Source: Bosea sp. RAC05 | GTDB lineage: Bacteria; Pseudomonadota; Alphaproteobacteria; Rhizobiales; Beijerinckiaceae | Direction: 5' to 3' | NCBI RefSeq assembly: GCF_001713455.1 | Contig: NZ_CP016464.1 | Location: 2,032,001 to 2,096,000 of the forward strand | DNA length: 64,000 bases | Shown: piece by piece, positions 8,992-17,423 of the stretch | How positions within the stretch are numbered: the first letter of the stretch is position 1 | Layout of the letters: each line of letters opens with the position of its first letter | Notes under the pieces: model-generated | The model's input: only the letters and a program-made list of their open reading frames with translations | Database searches by the model: none | Told to the model about the DNA's origin: nothing | Position numbers and translations under genes: made by a program

Positions 8992-9360
8992 ATGTCGTCC
9001 TGGCCGACCGAGATCCGTCTCTCGAAGGACCGTCGCACCCTGCACGTCTCATTCGACGACGGGGCGAGCCACGCGCTGGCCGCGGAACTGCTGCGGGTCG
9101 AAAGCCCCTCGGCCGAGGTTCAGGGCCATGGCCCGACGCAGAAGAAGACCATCCCGGGCAAGCGCGAGGTCGAGATCCTCAAGGTCGAGCCGGTCGGTCA
9201 CTATGCCGTGAAGCTGACCTTCGACGACATGCACGACACCGGCATCTTCGGCTGGGACTATCTGCGCGAGCTCGGCGAAACCGGCGAGGCGAAGATGCAG
9301 GCCTATTGCGACGCGCTGGAGGCGCAGGGCCTCTCCCGCGAGCCGCTGCGCCGCCGCTGA
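8992..9360 (+). CDS. DUF971 (gamma-butyrobetaine hydroxylase-like N-terminal) domain protein
   Basis: A 122-residue single-domain protein. It has the DUF971 signatures: an early PTEIRLSKDRRTLHVSFDDG strand pair, LRVESPSAEVQGHG, a central VEPVGHYAVKLTFDD and the closing GIFGWDYLRELG. In eukaryotic gamma-butyrobetaine hydroxylases this fold is a zinc-binding N-terminal domain; free-standing bacterial versions often accompany Mrp/ApbC iron-sulfur carriers. It is divergent from moaA, with 142 bp between them, and convergent with the AtzH/HpxZ-like gene 21 bp away. Specific role unknown. Confidence 0.88.
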   Translation: MSSWPTEIRLSKDRRTLHVSFDDGASHALAAELLRVESPSAEVQGHGPTQKKTIPGKREVEILKVEPVGHYAVKLTFDDMHDTGIFGWDYLRELGETGEAKMQAYCDALEAQGLSREPLRRR

Positions 9361-9381
9361 GACGGCGCGCCGGCTTGCGGC

Positions 9382-9786
9382 TCAGTAGAGCTTCAGCCCG
9401 TCCATGGTCGAGACATGGGCGGAGATCACCTTCCAGCCCAGCTCCGGGAAGCGGACCCAGCTCTGGCTCTGCCGGCCGATCAGGTCGCGCCCGCGCACCT
9501 TGAACTCGAGGTTCACGGTGGCGATGTCGCGGCCCAGCGTCAGGATCTCCAGCCGGATGCGCTTTTCCTTGATGCCCGGGCCCGGCGGGCGCGCGACGCG
9601 GTGGGCGTGAATCTCGTCGAAGCCGTAGCCGTTCTCGTGCAGCGCGTAGCGGATCGTGTGCGGGCTGTTCCAGAAGGTTGCGTCGAGCACATCGACGTTC
9701 TTGTCGATCAGCGCCTGCTCATAGGCCTCGAACAGCGCCGAGACCTCGGCGACGATTTCGGGCCGGTTGGGGGTGAGATCGGTCAT
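9382..9786 (-). CDS. AtzH/HpxZ-like DUF3225 protein (SnoaL/NTF2-like fold)
   Basis: A 134-residue protein of the DUF3225 group: IVAEVSALFEAYEQALIDKN, then FWNSPHTIRYALHENGYGFDEIHAHR, LGRDIATVNLEFKVRGRDLIGRQSQSW and a C-terminal KVISAHVSTMD. Relatives include HpxZ of oxalurate/purine catabolism and AtzH of s-triazine breakdown; both sit beside amidases. Here the ATG overlaps the amidase TGA as ATGA, so it is translated right after it. This fits a partner role in hydrolysis of a ureido or amide compound, but the substrate is not evident. Confidence 0.85.
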   Translation of the reverse strand: MTDLTPNRPEIVAEVSALFEAYEQALIDKNVDVLDATFWNSPHTIRYALHENGYGFDEIHAHRVARPPGPGIKEKRIRLEILTLGRDIATVNLEFKVRGRDLIGRQSQSWVRFPELGWKVISAHVSTMDGLKLY

Positions 9787-10955
9787 GCGGCTTCTCCCAT
9801 GGCGCGGGCGACGGCGATCAGCGTGGCGTCGGTGCCGCGTCCGCCGATGATGGAGAGGCCGACAGGGGCCCCGTTGACGGTCGCGCCGGGCAGGCTGACC
9901 TGCGGCGAGCCCGTGAGCCCGCCCTGCGCGCAGAGGCAGCTGATCCGGTCCTTCAGCGGCTGCAGCGCCGGCTGAGAGAGCCCGCGCAGCGGCGCCGGGA
10001 AGGCGGTCGTCGGCAGGCACAGGATCGTGCCCGGCGGCAGCAGCTGGCGCAGCCGCGCGCGCGCCTCCAGCCGCATCATCTCGGCCCATTGCCGCTCGCC
10101 CTCCGGCATCCGCGCGCCGTTGAGCAGGCCGGCTGCGACGCTGAAGGCCATGCGCGGATTGGCGGTCTCGACCCAGTGGCGGAAGGTGTTCCAGGCCTCG
10201 ACCGGCTGCAGCGTCCGCTGCGCCCGCGCCCAGACCGAGAGCCCCTGCGGCGCCATGATCTCCTCGCGGACCTCGCCGACGATCCGGCTCAGCCGCGCGA
10301 CCATGGGCTGGAGCGCTTCCGCCACCTCCGGATCGGCGAAGGCGAAGGCATCCGTCGCGATCAGCAGCCGCGTCGGCAGCGCGCCCGGCGCCTCGCCCAG
10401 CAGCGCGGTGGAGACGCGGGCGAAGGTCTCGGCATCGCGCGCGAACCAGCCCGTGGTGTCTGAACTCGGCGCCTGCGGCAGCATGCCGGTCGTGTCCACG
10501 CGGCCATGCGTCGGGCGGATGCCGTAGAGCCCGCAGAAGCTCGCGGGCACGCGCACCGAGCCGCCGGTGTCGGTGCCGAGCGCGGTGTCGCACAGCCCCG
10601 CCGCGACGGCGGCGGCCGAACCCGACGACGAGCCGCCGGGCACGCGCTCCGGCGCCGCGGTGTTGATCGGGGTGCCGTCGAAGGCGTTTTCGCCGAGGAT
10701 GCCGAGCGAGACCTCGTCGGTAATCGTCTTGCCGACGAAGCTGGCGCCGGCGTCGAGCAGGGTCTGGACGGCCCAGCCGTGGTGCTGAGGCTCGGGATTG
10801 ACCAGCGCCCAGTCATGGTTGCCGCCGCCGGTCGGCAGGCCGGCGACGTCGAACAGATCTTTCACCGCGAAGCTCAGCCCGTCGAGCGGCCCCCCGGCCT
10901 TTCCAGCAATCGGCACCAGGGTGCCAGGTACGAAGGCGTTGACGATGTCGTCCAT
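9783..10955 (-). CDS. Amidase-signature hydrolase, AMI1-like
   Basis: A 390-residue amidase with the Ser-cisSer-Lys catalytic layout: Lys in FAVKDLFDVAG, and the serines in VPGGSSSGSAAAVAAG and GTDTGGSVRVPASFCGLYG. The sequence around GGGNHDWALVNPEPQHHG and ENAFDGTPINTAAPERVPGG most resembles plant indole-3-acetamide hydrolase AMI1 and its bacterial relatives, which hydrolyse arylacetamides. I used ATG 10955 (MDDIVNAFVPGT); the longer frame upstream is probably untranslated. The 4-bp overlap with the DUF3225 gene instead recalls Atz/Hpx pairs acting on ureido compounds. Both readings remain open. Confidence 0.88.
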   Translation of the reverse strand: MDDIVNAFVPGTLVPIAGKAGGPLDGLSFAVKDLFDVAGLPTGGGNHDWALVNPEPQHHGWAVQTLLDAGASFVGKTITDEVSLGILGENAFDGTPINTAAPERVPGGSSSGSAAAVAAGLCDTALGTDTGGSVRVPASFCGLYGIRPTHGRVDTTGMLPQAPSSDTTGWFARDAETFARVSTALLGEAPGALPTRLLIATDAFAFADPEVAEALQPMVARLSRIVGEVREEIMAPQGLSVWARAQRTLQPVEAWNTFRHWVETANPRMAFSVAAGLLNGARMPEGERQWAEMMRLEARARLRQLLPPGTILCLPTTAFPAPLRGLSQPALQPLKDRISCLCAQGGLTGSPQVSLPGATVNGAPVGLSIIGGRGTDATLIAVARAMGEAA

Positions 10956-11020
10956 GATCGATCCTGACAGAGGCCGGGCCCATCTGCACGCAAGCAGGAT
11001 GCCAGCCCGGGGCGCCAATG

Positions 11021-11050
11021 AAAAAGGGCCGCCCCGGAGGACGGCCCTTT
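11021..11050 (-). terminator. Rho-independent terminator after the L,D-transpeptidase gene
   Basis: On the minus strand a 9-bp stem AAAGGGCCG/CGGCCCTTT with a 10-base loop is followed by TTTTT. It lies 24 bp past the L,D-transpeptidase stop and upstream of the amidase gene, separating the two. Confidence 0.85.
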
Positions 11051-11073
11051 CGGAAGGGAGCGGACGTCTCGGC

Positions 11074-11652
11074 TCAGCGCGCGACGACGACGCGGGTGCC
11101 GACCTTCACGCGCTCGTAGAGGTCGATCACGTCCTCGTTGAGCATGCGGATGCAGCCGGAGGAGACGGCCTGGCCGATCGTCTCCGGCTCGTTCGAGCCG
11201 TGGATGCGGTAGAGCGTCGAGCCGAGATAGAGCGCGCGGGCGCCCATCGGGTTCTCCGGGCCACCGGGCATGAAGCGCGGCAGGTCGGGGCGGCGCTTCA
11301 GCATCTGGGCCGGCGGCGTCCAGGTCGGCCATTCCTGCTTGCGGGTGATGCTCTGCGAGCCGGCCCAGTCGAAGCCGGGGCGGCCGACGCCGACGCCGTA
11401 GCGCATCGCCTTGCCGTCCGGCATGACCAGATACAGGCGGCGCTCGCTGGTGTTGATCACGATCGTCCCGGGGCGCTGCTTGCCGTCATAGGAGACGATC
11501 TCGCGCGGGATCGCGGTGGCCTGCGCCTTGGCCGGATCTTCGAACACGAACAGCGGCTGGCGCGTCAGCGGGTCGATCTCGGCGCGGGCGGTGGTCGCGA
11601 GGGCGAGCAGGCCAAGACCACTCAGCGTGGCCATACGGAAGAAGCGGTTCAT
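11074..11652 (-). CDS. Periplasmic L,D-transpeptidase (ErfK/YbiS/YkuD family)
   Basis: A 192-residue exported protein: a signal peptide from ATG 11652 (MNRFFRMATLSGLGLLALA, cleavage near TTARA), then a YkuD domain of ~130 residues. The catalytic signature is present as YRIHGSNEP and SSGCIRMLNED, with the nucleophile Cys in SGC. The conserved PGTIVINTSERRLYLV strand opens the domain. Such enzymes make 3-3 peptidoglycan cross-links or attach proteins to meso-DAP in Gram-negative cell walls. The GAGGT upstream of ATG supports this start over a longer in-frame one. It has its own strong terminator, so it is probably monocistronic. Confidence 0.94.
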   Translation of the reverse strand: MNRFFRMATLSGLGLLALATTARAEIDPLTRQPLFVFEDPAKAQATAIPREIVSYDGKQRPGTIVINTSERRLYLVMPDGKAMRYGVGVGRPGFDWAGSQSITRKQEWPTWTPPAQMLKRRPDLPRFMPGGPENPMGARALYLGSTLYRIHGSNEPETIGQAVSSGCIRMLNEDVIDLYERVKVGTRVVVAR

Positions 11653-11848
11653 CGGGACCTCGGGCGGCGGCAAGAAGGGAGCGGACGGCAAAAAGCTGAC
11701 GCGAAAACGTCAACATCTCCTCAATTTTCTGTCAGAGTCCGGCCACAGGCGCAATCCGGGCCACATCACATCGGTGCGATCCACAGGGCTTTGCAGGGCC
11801 TCGTTGCGTGCCGGCAACATGCCGCGCCCGCCTGTCGCCCTCTCGCGC

Positions 11849-13174
11849 TCAGCGTTCCCGGAAAGTCCTGGCGAACTGGTCCATCAGCGGCTTGACGATG
11901 AATGCCAGCGGCGTGCGATCCTCGGTCTTGACGAAGACGTCGGCCTGCATCCCCGGCGCGACCTGGAGAGGCGCCAGGCGGGCCAGTTCCGTCGCGGGAA
12001 TCGACACGCGGATGGTGTAGAAGACGGCGCCGGTCTGCTGATCCCGGACCGTGTCGGGCGAGATGCGGCTGACCGTTCCCGCGAGTTCGGGCGTCTGGCG
12101 CTGGTTGAAGGCGCGAATCTTGACCTGCGCCGGGCTGCCGGGCGCGAGCTGGTCGATGTCGGGCGGATTGACCCGAGCCTCGACCTGGAGCGCCTCCTCG
12201 AACGGGACGATCAGCAGCGCCGGCTCGGCGGGGCTGATCACGCCACCGACGGTGTGCACGGCCAGCTGGTGGACGAAGCCGGCATTGGGCGCGCGGATGT
12301 CGATGCGTTTCAGCTGGTCTTCGGCCGCGACGCGGCGCTCGATCAGTTCGGCGCTCTTGCTCTGGATCTCGCGCAGCTCCTTCATCACCTCCTCGCGCAG
12401 CGTGTCGTCGATCTGGAAGATCTGGAGCTGCGTCTCCGCGATCTTGCCCTCGCTTTGCGCCACGGAGGCGATCAATTGCCCGCGCTGCCCGTCGAGGTTG
12501 GCCGCCTCACGCTCCAGCGCGGTCTTGCGGCTCAGGGAGACGAGGTTCTTCTCGTAGAGCTGCGCCACGGCCGCCAGCTCGATTTCGATCAGCGTGGCCT
12601 GGCGGTCCCGCGCGTGCTGCTGTGCGCGGGCTCCGGCGATCTCGTTTTCGAGCTGGCTCATGCGCCGGGCGAGCTGCGCCTTCAGTCCCTCCCGCGCGGC
12701 CCGCCGCGCGACGAAAAGCGCCTGCTCGGCGGCGACCAGCTCCGCGATCTCCGGCTCGCTGATCCGCCCGGCCAGCTCGGGCGGGATGGTGATGCGCTCG
12801 CGCCCGTCGCGCTCGGCCTCGATGCGCCCACGCCGCGCCGCGAACTCGCTGAGCTGCTTGGTCACGATCTGCAGGTTGGCGCGTGCGATCGTGTCGTCGA
12901 GCCGGATCAACAACTGGTTTTGCTCGACGCGATCGCCTTCGCGGACCTTCAACTCGCCGACGATGCCGCCGGTTGCGTGCTGAACCTTCTTGACGTTGCC
13001 ATCGACCACGAACTGGCCGGTCGCGATGACGGCGCCCGAGAGCGTCGTCGTCACCGCCCAGACGCCCAGCGTGCCGGCAAACAGGAGCACGCCCGCACTC
13101 CCCATAACGGTGAGCCTGCGCAGCGAGCGCCGGAACTCGGAGGATTCGTCATCCTGCTGGCGTGGTCGCATCAT
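11849..13174 (-). CDS. Type I secretion membrane fusion protein, HlyD/PrtE family
   Basis: A 441-residue periplasmic adaptor. Residues ~20-45 form the inner-membrane anchor (VMGSAGVLLFAGTLGVWAVT), then the first half of the lipoyl/barrel domain (VIATGQFVVDGNVKKVQHA), a long alpha-hairpin coiled coil (~105-290), and the second half closing with IRAPNAGFVHQLAVHTVGG and the C-terminal barrel. This links an ABC exporter to an outer-membrane TolC channel. The start ATG ATG at 13174 overlaps the ABC stop (ATGA). No tolC or secreted substrate gene is adjacent. Confidence 0.93.
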   Translation of the reverse strand: MMRPRQQDDESSEFRRSLRRLTVMGSAGVLLFAGTLGVWAVTTTLSGAVIATGQFVVDGNVKKVQHATGGIVGELKVREGDRVEQNQLLIRLDDTIARANLQIVTKQLSEFAARRGRIEAERDGRERITIPPELAGRISEPEIAELVAAEQALFVARRAAREGLKAQLARRMSQLENEIAGARAQQHARDRQATLIEIELAAVAQLYEKNLVSLSRKTALEREAANLDGQRGQLIASVAQSEGKIAETQLQIFQIDDTLREEVMKELREIQSKSAELIERRVAAEDQLKRIDIRAPNAGFVHQLAVHTVGGVISPAEPALLIVPFEEALQVEARVNPPDIDQLAPGSPAQVKIRAFNQRQTPELAGTVSRISPDTVRDQQTGAVFYTIRVSIPATELARLAPLQVAPGMQADVFVKTEDRTPLAFIVKPLMDQFARTFRER

Positions 13175-14913
13175 GACGCCGCCGTCTGGCGTTGCACGCC
13201 CGGCAGCCCGCCCTGCTTCATGATTTTCTGGAGGATCTCTTCCTTGGGGCCGAACGCCTTGCAGCGTCCGTCCTGCATCATGGCGATATGGTCGACGCCG
13301 GCGATGGCCGTCTGGCGATGGGTGACGACGATGACGATGCCGCCGCGTGCCCTGACGCCCCTCACGGCCGCGGTCAGCGCCTCGTCGCCGGCCTGATCGA
13401 GATTGGAGTTCGGCTCGTCGAGCACGACGAGGAAAGGATCGCCATACAGCGCGCGCGCCAGGCCGACACGCTGCCGCTGGCCGGCCGACAGCGAGGCGCC
13501 GCCTTCGCCGATCCGGGTGTCGTAGCCCTTCGTGAGCTTGACGATGAGGTCGTGCGCGCCGGCCGCCTGGGCGGCGGCGACGACCGAGGCGCCGCTGGCG
13601 TCGGGATCGAAGCGGGCGATGTTCTCCGCGACCGTGCCCTCGAACAGCTCGATATCCTGCGGAAGATAGCCGATGTGACGCCCGATCTCCTGCGGGTCCC
13701 ACTGATCGAGACTGGCCCCGTCGAGCCGGACGTCGCCCTTCAGAGCCGGCCAGGCGCCGACGAGTGTGCGCACCAGCGTCGATTTGCCTGAGGCGCTGGG
13801 GCCGACGATGCCGAGACCCTGCCCGGCCTCGAGCCGCAGCGAAACCCCGGTGAGGATCGGGGTCTGCAGGCCCGGCGCCGCGACGATCAGGTTTTCCGCG
13901 CTGAGCGCGCGCGTAGGCGCAGGGAGCGCCATGCGGTCCCGCTGTTCGAATTGCGGAGCGCCCAGCACCTGCTTCAGGCGTGTCAGGCTCTGCCGGGCCG
14001 CGACGAAACCCTTCCAGTGCGCGACGGCGATCTCGATCGGGGCCAGCGCGCGCGAGGTCATGATCGAGGCCGCGATCATCGCGCCACCCGTCAGCTCGCC
14101 AAGGATGACGAGGTAGGCACCCAGCCCCAGAACAGCCGATTGCAGCATCAGGCGAAACACCTTGGCGAAGGCGCCGAGCCCGCTGGTGGCATCGGAGCCG
14201 GCGAGCCAATCACGCACATGGCGCCGGTTGGCCTGGCGCCATTGGGCCTGGAAGGCCGGCCCCATGCCCATGGCGGTCATCGCCTCGGCGTTGCGGCGGC
14301 TGGATTCGGCGATGCCTTGCCGTGCCAGGCCGCTGCCCATCATCGCTCGCGTCGCCTCGCGGCTTCCGGCTTCCGTCAGATAGGTCAGCACCACCATCAC
14401 GACGCCGCCTGCCACCGTCAGCCAGCCGAGCCAGGGATGCAGCAGGAAACAGCCGGCGAAGAACAGCGGCATCCACGGCATGTCGAAGAACGCCGTGGGC
14501 CCTAGAGACGAGAGAAAGCCGCGAATCTGGTCGAGGTCGCGGATCGGCTGCAGCGCCTTGTCCGCGCCGAAGCCGAGCAGTGGCAACCTTTGGGTCGCGG
14601 CGAAGGCCGCGGGTGAAACCTGTTCGTCGAAGCGCGCGCCGATCCTCGCCAGCATCCGCACCCTGATCGCGTCGAGGAACCCTTGCAGGCAATAGGCTGC
14701 CAGCAGCAGCAGGGAGATGCCGACCAGCGTGGCGACGCTGCGCGAGTTCAGCACACGGTCATAGACCTGCAGCATGTAGAACGACGCCGACAGCATCAGA
14801 ATGTTGACGATGCCGGAGAACAGCGCCACCGCCGTCAAGGCGCCGCGGCATGAGGACAGCGCCGAGACGACGATCGTTTTCGGCGCGGCGCCTGTTGAAT
14901 GCCTGTCGTGCAT
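13171..14913 (-). CDS. Type I secretion ABC transporter (permease-ATPase fusion), PrtD/AprD family
   Basis: About 580 residues from ATG 14913. Residues 1-280 hold six TM segments (for example GIVNILMLSASFYMLQVYDR and FFDMPWMPLFFAGCFLL); the C-terminal ATPase has Walker A GPSASGKST, signature LSAGQRQRVGLARAL and Walker B FLVVLDEPNSNLD. There is no N-terminal peptidase C39 domain, so it belongs to the PrtD class that exports RTX-type proteases, lipases or adhesins carrying an uncleaved C-terminal signal. A longer in-frame ATG at 15003 has no good ribosome site. The substrate is not encoded nearby. Confidence 0.94.
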   Translation of the reverse strand: MHDRHSTGAAPKTIVVSALSSCRGALTAVALFSGIVNILMLSASFYMLQVYDRVLNSRSVATLVGISLLLLAAYCLQGFLDAIRVRMLARIGARFDEQVSPAAFAATQRLPLLGFGADKALQPIRDLDQIRGFLSSLGPTAFFDMPWMPLFFAGCFLLHPWLGWLTVAGGVVMVVLTYLTEAGSREATRAMMGSGLARQGIAESSRRNAEAMTAMGMGPAFQAQWRQANRRHVRDWLAGSDATSGLGAFAKVFRLMLQSAVLGLGAYLVILGELTGGAMIAASIMTSRALAPIEIAVAHWKGFVAARQSLTRLKQVLGAPQFEQRDRMALPAPTRALSAENLIVAAPGLQTPILTGVSLRLEAGQGLGIVGPSASGKSTLVRTLVGAWPALKGDVRLDGASLDQWDPQEIGRHIGYLPQDIELFEGTVAENIARFDPDASGASVVAAAQAAGAHDLIVKLTKGYDTRIGEGGASLSAGQRQRVGLARALYGDPFLVVLDEPNSNLDQAGDEALTAAVRGVRARGGIVIVVTHRQTAIAGVDHIAMMQDGRCKAFGPKEEILQKIMKQGGLPGVQRQTAAS

Positions 14914-15160
14914 CAAGTCCGCGCCCTGTCGGCGACTAGCCTGGAGCGCAGGAGCCTGGGCACGCGGTTGCACAACGAGCAGTCGATCATGTTTCTGAAG
15001 CATGTCCAGAGTATCGCGAAAGGCGCAGGAGCGGCAAGCGCTTCGGGCCTGCTGTCGGGCTGGTTAGCATAGGATTCCTGATGCGGCACGGCTGCCGTCA
15101 TCTCTTTGAAGGATGTGGCTGCGCTTCGCAGGTTGTCCCACCCGTGACTGGCGACTGGCC

Positions 15161-15412
15161 TCAGATCTCGCGATCGGCGATCCCGAAGCTGTGCAGCAGC
15201 TGTGTCCGGTCCATGCAGCTCACGTCGTAGGTCACGGCGCGGCCCTTGAGTTCCGGCCGCTGCGCGAGTTTGCGCGTCATCTCGGTCGCGATCGCGTCGA
15301 TGCGCGCCTCGCAGGCCTCGATGCTGGTGAACTGCGTCTCTGCGACGCGGGCGAAGGTGCATGTCGGCTCGCCCGCGACGCAGGCGAGGATGATCATGGT
15401 GAAGGCGTCCAT
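15161..15412 (-). CDS. Small four-cysteine protein, uncharacterised
   Basis: An 83-residue protein starting MDAFTMIILACVAGEP, with cysteines at 11, 18, 34 and 66. The hydrophobic start followed by CVAGEPTCTFARV, then a helix EACEARIDAIATEMTRKLA, suggests either a short exported domain with two disulfides or a membrane-tethered peptide. Codon bias and GC match neighbouring genes, and the reading frame is closed by stops on both sides, which favours a real gene. Function unknown. Confidence 0.6.
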   Translation of the reverse strand: MDAFTMIILACVAGEPTCTFARVAETQFTSIEACEARIDAIATEMTRKLAQRPELKGRAVTYDVSCMDRTQLLHSFGIADREI

Positions 15413-15601
15413 GCGATGTCCTAAACCGAGCGTGATTGTTCCCCCGCGGCGGGCCGCAGCAAGGACCTTGCCAGCGTCGCGGGCAGCGCGGGCGCTCCGC
15501 CCGCCAGGCATGCGCTGGCGCGCCGAAAGCCCGTGGCGGCAGGCGCGGGGCGTGTATTGTCGGGCGTCACCCGCCCCCGAACCGTCGCCGAGGTCTGCCG
15601 C

Positions 15602-16612
15602 GTGTCCCACCCGCCGCTCTATATCGACTTCCTCAACGCGCTCGACGTCGAGGCGCTCAAGCTCACCGATGCGGAGATCATTGCCGCCGTCGAGGCCGGT
15701 CTTGCCGCGCAGGGGCGCGGCCAGACCGAGATCGAACCGCGCGTCCATCTGATGCCGAAGGCCGGCGCCAACGGCCATTTCAACGTGCTGCGCGGCGCCT
15801 TCCGGGCGCCGATCGCCCGCGCCGGGGTCAAGGTGATCGGCGACTACGTCGACAACTACAAGCAGGGCCTGCCCTCCGAGATGGGGCTGCTGTTGCTGAT
15901 GGACCCGCTGACCGGCGTGCCGACCGCGATCGTCGACGGCAGCCATCTCACCGATATGCGCACCGGCGCGATCACCGCGATCGGTGCCAAGTATCTCGCC
16001 CGCAAGGGCTCCAAGGTGCTGGGGCATGTCGGCGCCCGCGGCACCGCCTACTGGAACGTGCGGCTGCTCGATTCCCTGTTCGATTTCGACGAGATCCGCG
16101 TCCATTCCCGTCGCCCGGAAAGCCGCGAGGCCTTCGGGGCCCGCCTCTCGGCCGATCTCGGCAAGCGCGTGGTCGTCACGCAGGATTGGCAGAGCTGCGT
16201 CGAGGGCGCCGACATCGTCGTCGAGGCCTCCCGGCTGAACGCGCCGGAGCCGATGCTGAAGACCGACTGGATCAAGCCCGGCGCCTTCGTCGTGCCCTAT
16301 GGCACGATGAGCGCGGTCGAGCTCTCGCTGACCGACATCATGGACAAGCTCGTCGTCGACGATTGGGGCCAGTGCAAGGGCGGCCCCTTCGGCAGCCTGC
16401 GCGCCCATGTCGAGGCCGGCAAGCTCTCCGAACAGACGCTCCATGCCGAGATGGGCCAGATCGTCGCCGGCCTGAAAGCCGGTCGCGAGCGCGACGACGA
16501 GACCATCCTGTTCTGGCACCGAGGCCTCTCGCTCTCGGACATCGCGCTCGGCCATTTCATGCTGGAGAAGGCCAAGACCATGGGCCTCGGCCAGAGGCTG
16601 CGCTACGCGTGA
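15602..16612 (+). CDS. Ornithine cyclodeaminase/mu-crystallin family NAD(P)-dependent enzyme
   Basis: A 336-residue OCD-fold protein. I chose GTG 15602 (VSHPPLYIDFLNALDVEALK) because GAGG lies ~9 bases upstream and upstream sequence in frame is not OCD-like. Family marks: PRVHLMP near residue 47, the substrate-binding Lys region in GVKVIGDYVDNYKQGLPSE, TDMRTGAITAIGAKYLARKG (the conserved R-T-(A/G) before the Rossmann fold) and the nucleotide-binding turn GHVGARGTAYWNVRLL. Relatives cyclise ornithine, reduce cyclic imines or oxidise amino acids. It overlaps the next gene (GTGA) and points towards the transporter/lyase operon, so a role on the same imported compound is plausible but inferred. 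Confidence 0.85.
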   Translation: MSHPPLYIDFLNALDVEALKLTDAEIIAAVEAGLAAQGRGQTEIEPRVHLMPKAGANGHFNVLRGAFRAPIARAGVKVIGDYVDNYKQGLPSEMGLLLLMDPLTGVPTAIVDGSHLTDMRTGAITAIGAKYLARKGSKVLGHVGARGTAYWNVRLLDSLFDFDEIRVHSRRPESREAFGARLSADLGKRVVVTQDWQSCVEGADIVVEASRLNAPEPMLKTDWIKPGAFVVPYGTMSAVELSLTDIMDKLVVDDWGQCKGGPFGSLRAHVEAGKLSEQTLHAEMGQIVAGLKAGRERDDETILFWHRGLSLSDIALGHFMLEKAKTMGLGQRLRYA

Positions 16613-17412
16613 GGCTCATTGCCAACGCCCGCATGTATGCCGTCGATGCCGCGACGGCGGCGACCTGGACGGCGCTCTTCGCCCGCATCGCGCAGATGGC
16701 CGGCGTGCCGCTCACGGTCATCCCGCATGCCGCACCGGCGCCGCTGGAGGACCTCTGGCGCCGCGCCGATCTCGGCCTCGCCTTCATCTGCGGCTATCCC
16801 TTCGCGCGCGGTGGCTTCCCCGTAAGGCTTGTCGCCGCGCCCGTTCCCGCCTCGGGCGATGGCCGCCCGCTCTACGCGAGCCATCTCGTCGTGCGGGCCG
16901 ACAGCGACATCGCCACGCTCGCGGACAGCTTCGGCCGCCGCCTCGGCTGGACGGTTGCGCATTCGCAATCGGGCTTCAACGCGCTGCGCACGCATCTGCT
17001 GCCGCACTGGCAGGCGAGGGGGCCGCTCTATGCGAAGAGTATCGGCCCGCTGCTGACGCCGCGGCGCGTCATTGATGCGCTGCTGGCCGACGAGATCGAT
17101 ATCGGCCCGCTCGATTCCTACTTCCATGATCTGCTGCGGGCGGCTGAGCCGCAGACTGCCGCGCGGCTGCGTATCGTCGAAACGACGGCGCTGCGCCCGA
17201 TGCCGCTGCTGGTCGCCTCGGACGGCGTCGGGGAGGCGGTCGTCGCGCGGTTGCGGGCGGTGCTGCTGGCCGCGCATCAGGACGAGGAGGCAGGCGCGAT
17301 CCTCGCCCGGTTGCGGCTGTCCGGCTTCGCCGCCGTTGAGCCGCAAGGCTACCGCGTGCTGGTCGAAGAGGCGGACGCGGCGGATGCCGCCGGTTACCTC
17401 CTGCCGGGCTGA
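16609..17412 (+). CDS. PhnD-like substrate-binding-fold protein without signal peptide
   Basis: A 267-residue protein beginning at GTG 16609, which overlaps the OCD stop as GTGA. The fold pattern is that of phosphate/phosphonate-type ABC binding proteins: YAVDAATAATWTALFARIAQ, DLWRRADLGLAFICGYPFA, LVVRADSDIATLADSFGRRLGWTVAHSQSGFNALR, and the hinge-like LLADEIDIGPLDSYFHDLL. There is no N-terminal signal sequence, so it would stay in the cytoplasm, unusual for this family. It may be a sensor, chaperone or enzyme derived from a binding protein, working with the OCD partner. Confident about the fold, not about the role. Confidence 0.78.
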   Translation: MRLIANARMYAVDAATAATWTALFARIAQMAGVPLTVIPHAAPAPLEDLWRRADLGLAFICGYPFARGGFPVRLVAAPVPASGDGRPLYASHLVVRADSDIATLADSFGRRLGWTVAHSQSGFNALRTHLLPHWQARGPLYAKSIGPLLTPRRVIDALLADEIDIGPLDSYFHDLLRAAEPQTAARLRIVETTALRPMPLLVASDGVGEAVVARLRAVLLAAHQDEEAGAILARLRLSGFAAVEPQGYRVLVEEADAADAAGYLLPG

Positions 17413-17423
17413 GGCGAAACGGG

